DNA of 64,000 bases from Lunularia cruciata (Eukaryota; Streptophyta; Marchantiopsida; Lunulariales; Lunulariaceae): the NCBI GenBank assembly GCA_948567375.1, contig OX419762.1:56872841-56936840 (forward strand), read 5' to 3'. The position numbers were made by a program, and so were the translations under genes. The notes under the pieces were generated by a model. It was not told the origin of the DNA and made no database searches. It saw only the letters and a program-made list of their open reading frames with translations. Position 1 is the first letter of the stretch; each line of letters opens with the position of its first letter. Shown piece by piece: positions 59,801-64,000 of the stretch.

Positions 59801-62100
59801 GAAACTCCGGAAAACTATTTCTGAAACCCCCTCCTGTAAAAAGCTCTGCCAGTTTACCCTAGCTTCGTTACGTGCCGCGTGTGGAATGTTCAACTCTGCC
59901 CGGGACATAGGTCGTCGTTCGATGCGAAATCATGCCCGTTTTTCTTGCGCAGGTCCTACTTGTATCTTGTACTTGACTAAAGAAGCACCAAAACAATTCA
60001 TGGTCACAATTGCCAGCATGCTCTAAAATCCTAGTCGAAGGGGATAGAAGAGAAGGCTGAACCCGCCCTCCGGGAGGAGGCCCGGAGAGCTGGTTCTACA
60101 GGTATGGAACAATCTAAGTAAGTAGTTCCAATCAGACGTTTTCTAGCGTCGCCGCCGGCCTGCGGAATAGGCTATGGTGCATTTCGATTTTACTCTCCCA
60201 GCCAACCTATAACCGACCATCTGTCGGCCAGGTGCCTAAGGCGGGGTACTGTCAGACAAAAAAGGGAAACAAAACGGGGGTAATACGTATACACACGCGT
60301 CTGGAGTGGTATATTCCTTGTTTTGTTTTTCTCTGTAGCGGATAGTGGTTGGTCCAATCCGTAAAAGAGCCATCACATTAGATGATAATTTTTCAGATGC
60401 TCCAGTTGTGTGTAGACCGTTTTACTTGTATAATTTTGATATCTTAGGTGTGGGAAGGCAATTTTTCTTATAATTCTATTGGGGCTTAGTCCATGTTATT
60501 TCTTTTGTCTCTCCCTTGTAGGGTCTTCCAATCTTTCGTTTTTCATACGCGATCGCGTTCCTTGTTCTGTCGGACAGTACTTTTGTTTTGCCGCGTCTCA
60601 AAGTTCGGGCGCTTGTGTCAATCAAAAAGATTCTACGCGGTCTAATTTACATATCTTGTCCTCCTTACAAGTGTCCATTAGATAATAAGGAAGTTACACA
60701 GCCTCACATTAAATCTCTGAGGATCCTACTAACAAAGAGTGTCCCCTGCCGGAAGATATTGGAAGGTTTCTGGGTTCGGAGGCGCACGCCACTTGTAGGC
60801 CCACATATGTCACTGGCAAAACAAGCCAATGTGTTGCCTTCGAACCTTTTACCAGCTTCCGATTGAGCAATTAGAGAGGCACTTCGATAAACAGAAGCTA
60901 TTTTGACTGGCTGGGCCGCGGAAAGCGCCTTCGAATGGCTGAGCTTAAGAATGACTCCACTAGGGGAATTTGGTCGGGCTTAGTCTTGTTATGGAAAAGG
61001 AGACCGCATCTTTTTATGCGGTGCATCTCCAACTAGCTGGGGTTTCGAATGAAATTGACACAAAGCAGGGAAACATCACTCCGGGACTGCGGACTTGAAA
61101 GTTCATAGTTATAAGTGGAGATCGGGGGGGGAGAGCGGTTTGAGTCTTTATTATTTTTTATCTTTACGATATCCCTCGCCCTCTGCACCAGTCTGGTCTG
61201 ACATTTTAGCGTCTCTGGACCTCCGGGCCTATAACCAATCGGGGGGATACCTGCGAGGCCATAAGCCCCGGGGGTGGGGGGGGGGGGGGGGGGGTTGGGG
61301 TTACGCCAAGACTACGGAGACTCGCGTTTCCTATGAGACAAAATAAGCCAAAGAAGTCTCCTTCGGACCCAGGGCCAAAGTGACCGTGTTTTCTTCTTGG
61401 CCTTGTCCACGCCCCCCCCCCGGCCCCACAACCAATTGCGCGTAGCGCACCACACGTTGCGGAAATGTGTGGAAAGGGATAAACTTTGACATCCAGGGAA
61501 CCGTGGGCATTTCTTTTGACTCTGATATCCTAGGCTAGGACTCGACTGTTCACAGGATAAGACGATGAGTCATACCTGTACGCTCTACTCAGCGTACATC
61601 GTGTTCCGTCAGTCTTTTTTGTGGGTTAGGACTTTTTCTTTTTTTCCACTTGCCCAAACTTTTGCTATACTTCTATGGAACCATAGAAGAAGTTATTGAC
61701 AGAGCACAAGTATTCCATCCGTGCGCAATTGTGGAGTGCTACTCCTCCCGAAACATATATCAATCCTCTTCGGGCGGCAAATATGGCTGTTGACATCGAT
61801 GGGCTTACTGGCTTTATAGAGGCAGAAGGTTCCTCTTGCTGAGCTAAGAATGCAGTACATTACTAACCACTTCGCAAAAAATGAGTTTCTCTAGAGAAGA
61901 GTCCAATACAACTATAAGCTTATTGCTGGTTTTATAGGCCTTACGTCTTAAAAAAGAGGCTTTACACTCTTTTATTATTATGAACAATCTTGGCAAATAA
62001 CAAGGGAAGAGATGTCCCTACTTGGAGCTTATTATCCCTCCTCTCATAGTGGACTTACTTCTGGTAGTCCACAAAGGTACATCGAGAGATCACCTCTAGG
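59800..62100. other. Organelle-like (probably mitochondrial) DNA patch with possible intron-endonuclease remnant
   Basis: Composition changes to richer, evenly mixed G and C with features common in plant mitochondrial DNA: cccgccctccgggaggaggc near 60065, long G and C runs (about 61270-61295 and 61410) and no AT-rich spacers. Near 61780 the plus strand encodes VDIDGLTGFIEAEGSSC. LTGFIEAEG fits the LAGLIDADG motif of homing endonucleases carried by mitochondrial group I introns; the frame then breaks. The stretch at 60355-60570 inside is a LINE 3' tail. I could not match a known mitochondrial gene, so this is composition plus one motif. Confidence 0.4.
60355..60570 (+). mobile_element. LINE 3'-end fragment
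   Basis: It matches 19540-19745: gagccatcacattagatg, ttcagatgctcc, tgtgtagacc, gatatcttaggtg, ctattggggcttag, then tgtctctcccttgtagg and cttccaatctttcg. It represents a 5'-truncated copy, as target-primed insertion commonly leaves. Confidence 0.6.
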
Positions 62101-62169
62101 ATTCATATGTTTGTGAGAGTGGATTTAGTCAACCCTAGAGACCAAGTATACCATACGGACCCAATTAGC

Positions 62170-63400
62170 AACCAAAAGGATTGCAAAGTGCCATAGTCCT
62201 AACTCTACCTTTAAAGCATTGCTATCTTTATTGGCCCTTCATGTTAGGTCAGGTGGGTGAGTATAGACCACAACCCAAGCACTATCATACTCTTGGCCAA
62301 TACCATTCTCCGTTGATACTTTATCTACCTTATAGATTATCCATCCACCTAACATTGAGGATCTTCCTTCTCTCCTCCATGACTTCAAGATGAGAAGCTA
62401 CAGTTTATGCAGTCTTTTTTTTTTCTCATGCTTTACTCTATTTCTTATGTTTCATGGAGAGAAAAAATGGGTGTGCCATAGGCAATGATTTTTGGATACC
62501 TATATCAGTGTACCTCCCTAAAAATTCCATATTTTGGCTTTCCTTTTCTTTTTCCTTTTTTCAGCACATTACCTTAGGTCTTGTGCACCTTGGAGCAACT
62601 TATCTGTTTGGCATATCTCATCTCCTTGCTCTTCTTGTAAAGGAGATATTTGGTTTTAACTCCATTATTATTGGGGATCTTATCCTTTGTTTAGTTTCAT
62701 GTACTATTTATTTACAGTTTCATCACTCCATTTTCATCCTTATCAAACTTTTATGGTAATTTTAAGCTATGAGATTGTTATTGCTAACATAAGAGCATCC
62801 TTGGACATCTATCTAGATTGGGTGGTTGTCCAAGTTGATATCTCTAATGACATTTCTTGTCCGGCTTTGTTTCATGCTCTTTGCTTAGTAGGGGATCAAA
62901 TTCACTCCTTGATCCCATTTTTCCACACTTTCTATGACACAAAGACACTTTTGTTGTATTACCACCATATTACCATATGGAAGTCCACACATTTGGTATA
63001 TGTTCAGTGCACATACCAAGCAGATCCCCTAAGGAAGTCTTTATTTTACATAGCTCACTACATAGTTTTTCTAGAGGTTGCTGGTTGGTTTTACTTCATA
63101 TCTCTTCCCGTCCCTCTCAAATGATACCCATATCGTGGGCCTTTGGAAGATGCAGTTCAAGTTGTCTTTTGCATTCATACTTAGAGACCTTGGATTTATA
63201 GTGGATACCAGACTTGTAAATGCAAGGTTTGGTATCCACAAGCAATCCTCACTCCTTCAATCTTCCCATCAGGGTTTTAGTTTCCTAAGAGGTTTGATGG
63301 TTTTGGGTCTCCTCTAGGGAGGATGATATATGCAACTAGTTCATCTCCAATATGTTGTTCTAGGCCATAGCCATGCTCATTTACACCTTTGGTTGGGGAA
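62170..63400 (+). mobile_element. LINE-type element, copy 2, decayed
   Basis: The plus-strand frame near 62780-62900 reads IRASLDIYLDWVVVQVDIS, matching IRALLDIHLEWVVLQVDVEN of copy 1 (17670). Then CTYQADPLRKSLFY corresponds to CQGDPLAGPLF and SNDTHIVGL (63115) to NDTHIMGP. KCKVWYPQ-like text follows in another frame. The parts are in the same order as in copy 1, so this is the RT domain of the same family. It has several frame changes and stops. The C-terminal domain was not seen before the window ends. Confidence 0.6.
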
Positions 63401-64000
63401 CACACATATAAACTTATGTGGTGTCTACTTTTTGCAAAAGTTGTATTTTGTTTCATTTTACTTCTTTTTGATGGAAAGCAATTTAATTTCATATTTAGGG
63501 GAAGAAACCTCTCCTATGGATATTTCTTTAGATTTCATCTTTACTTGTTTGAATGCAAAGAGGATGTCACCAAAGATCTATCAAAAACAAAAGAGCAGGT
63601 ATGAAGAAGTCAAGTTTAAAGAAGGGTCATGTACAAAGAGCACAACCACAAAGAATGTTGGAGCTAAAATTGAAGATCATACATTAATTTAGATGATGCC
63701 TCTAGCAAGATAAAGAATAGGCGCAAAGAGTTGATGGTGGGTGTTTGAGTATTCAATCTCTTACTAGTTGTTAGAATCTTTCTAGTTGAAGTCTCTTAAT
63801 AACAATATGGCCAAAGTAAAGAGAATGTTGAGGAAGAACCTGGAGATGATCCTTTCATCCCCAAGAATTGACAAATGTGCAATGGGAGCTAGGAGTGAGC
63901 TACTCCTGAACAAGCAACTTGTGTTTTTGCTCTAGAATTGGGAATTGGATTCACTTGCAATTGTTCAAGAGATGTAAAGGAGAAGTGAGACAAAAATTAG
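63401..64000. other. Window end, no gene recognised
   Basis: The plus frame at 63330-63692 is open for 120 codons but has no domain and overlaps other frames. The stretch may be the continuation of the LINE copy or its flank. Confidence 0.35.

Overview
This window looks like repeat-rich nuclear DNA of a land plant, probably a non-seed plant. A bryophyte such as a liverwort fits best, but the species cannot be fixed from sequence alone. The evidence is plant-type transposons of many classes (Ty3/Gypsy, PIF/Harbinger, MULE, hAT, LINE, solo LTRs, MITEs), a decayed insert of plastid petB, a stretch that looks organellar (mitochondrion-like), GT-AG introns, and one intact disease-resistance-type (NLR) gene whose C-terminal half is ARM plus TPR repeats instead of leucine-rich repeats.

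Layout. 1-11.3 kb: an old Ty3/Gypsy-type element on the minus strand between two LTR-like direct repeats. It carries gag zinc knuckles, protease, RT, RNase H and integrase, then an unusual PHD-type zinc finger after the integrase. Two solo LTRs of another family sit in its gag region in opposite orientations. 11.3-16.1 kb: copy A of an unclassified convergent two-gene unit (coiled-coil forward gene, basic reverse gene with a Myb/SANT-like region). 16.86-19.75 kb: a decayed LINE. 20-24.9 kb: AT-rich DNA with a TIR element. 24.95-26.2 kb: a PIF/Harbinger transposase relic. 26.9-33.0 kb: copy B of the convergent unit, carrying a solo LTR, microsatellites and foldbacks. 34.05-35.6 kb: a MULE/FAR1-like relic. 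36.9-38.2 kb: a hAT relic (minus). 38.8 kb: a perfect 60-bp-arm hairpin. 40.5-44.3 kb: a further repeat family split by a third solo LTR of the same family as the two in the Gypsy element.

45.4-45.85 kb holds a decayed petB copy next to a small MITE. 47.6-53.6 kb (minus) is the only gene that looks alive: four exons with matching splice phases, predicted 1,593 residues, helical N-terminus - NB-ARC - ARM-like - TPR. 53.6-59.8 kb is mostly AT-rich DNA with a second large hairpin and a short tandem duplication. 59.8-62.1 kb is a patch of different, GC-richer composition that resembles plant mitochondrial DNA. 62.2-63.4 kb is a second decayed copy of the LINE family.

Together this is a heterochromatin-like stretch in which old elements are nested in one another and diverged mainly by transitions, with one NLR-type immune receptor gene embedded in it. 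The points most worth follow-up are the NB-ARC-ARM-TPR receptor, the twice-occurring convergent gene pair, the PHD finger after the Gypsy integrase, and the set of long near-perfect foldbacks. All identities and percentages here are judged by eye.
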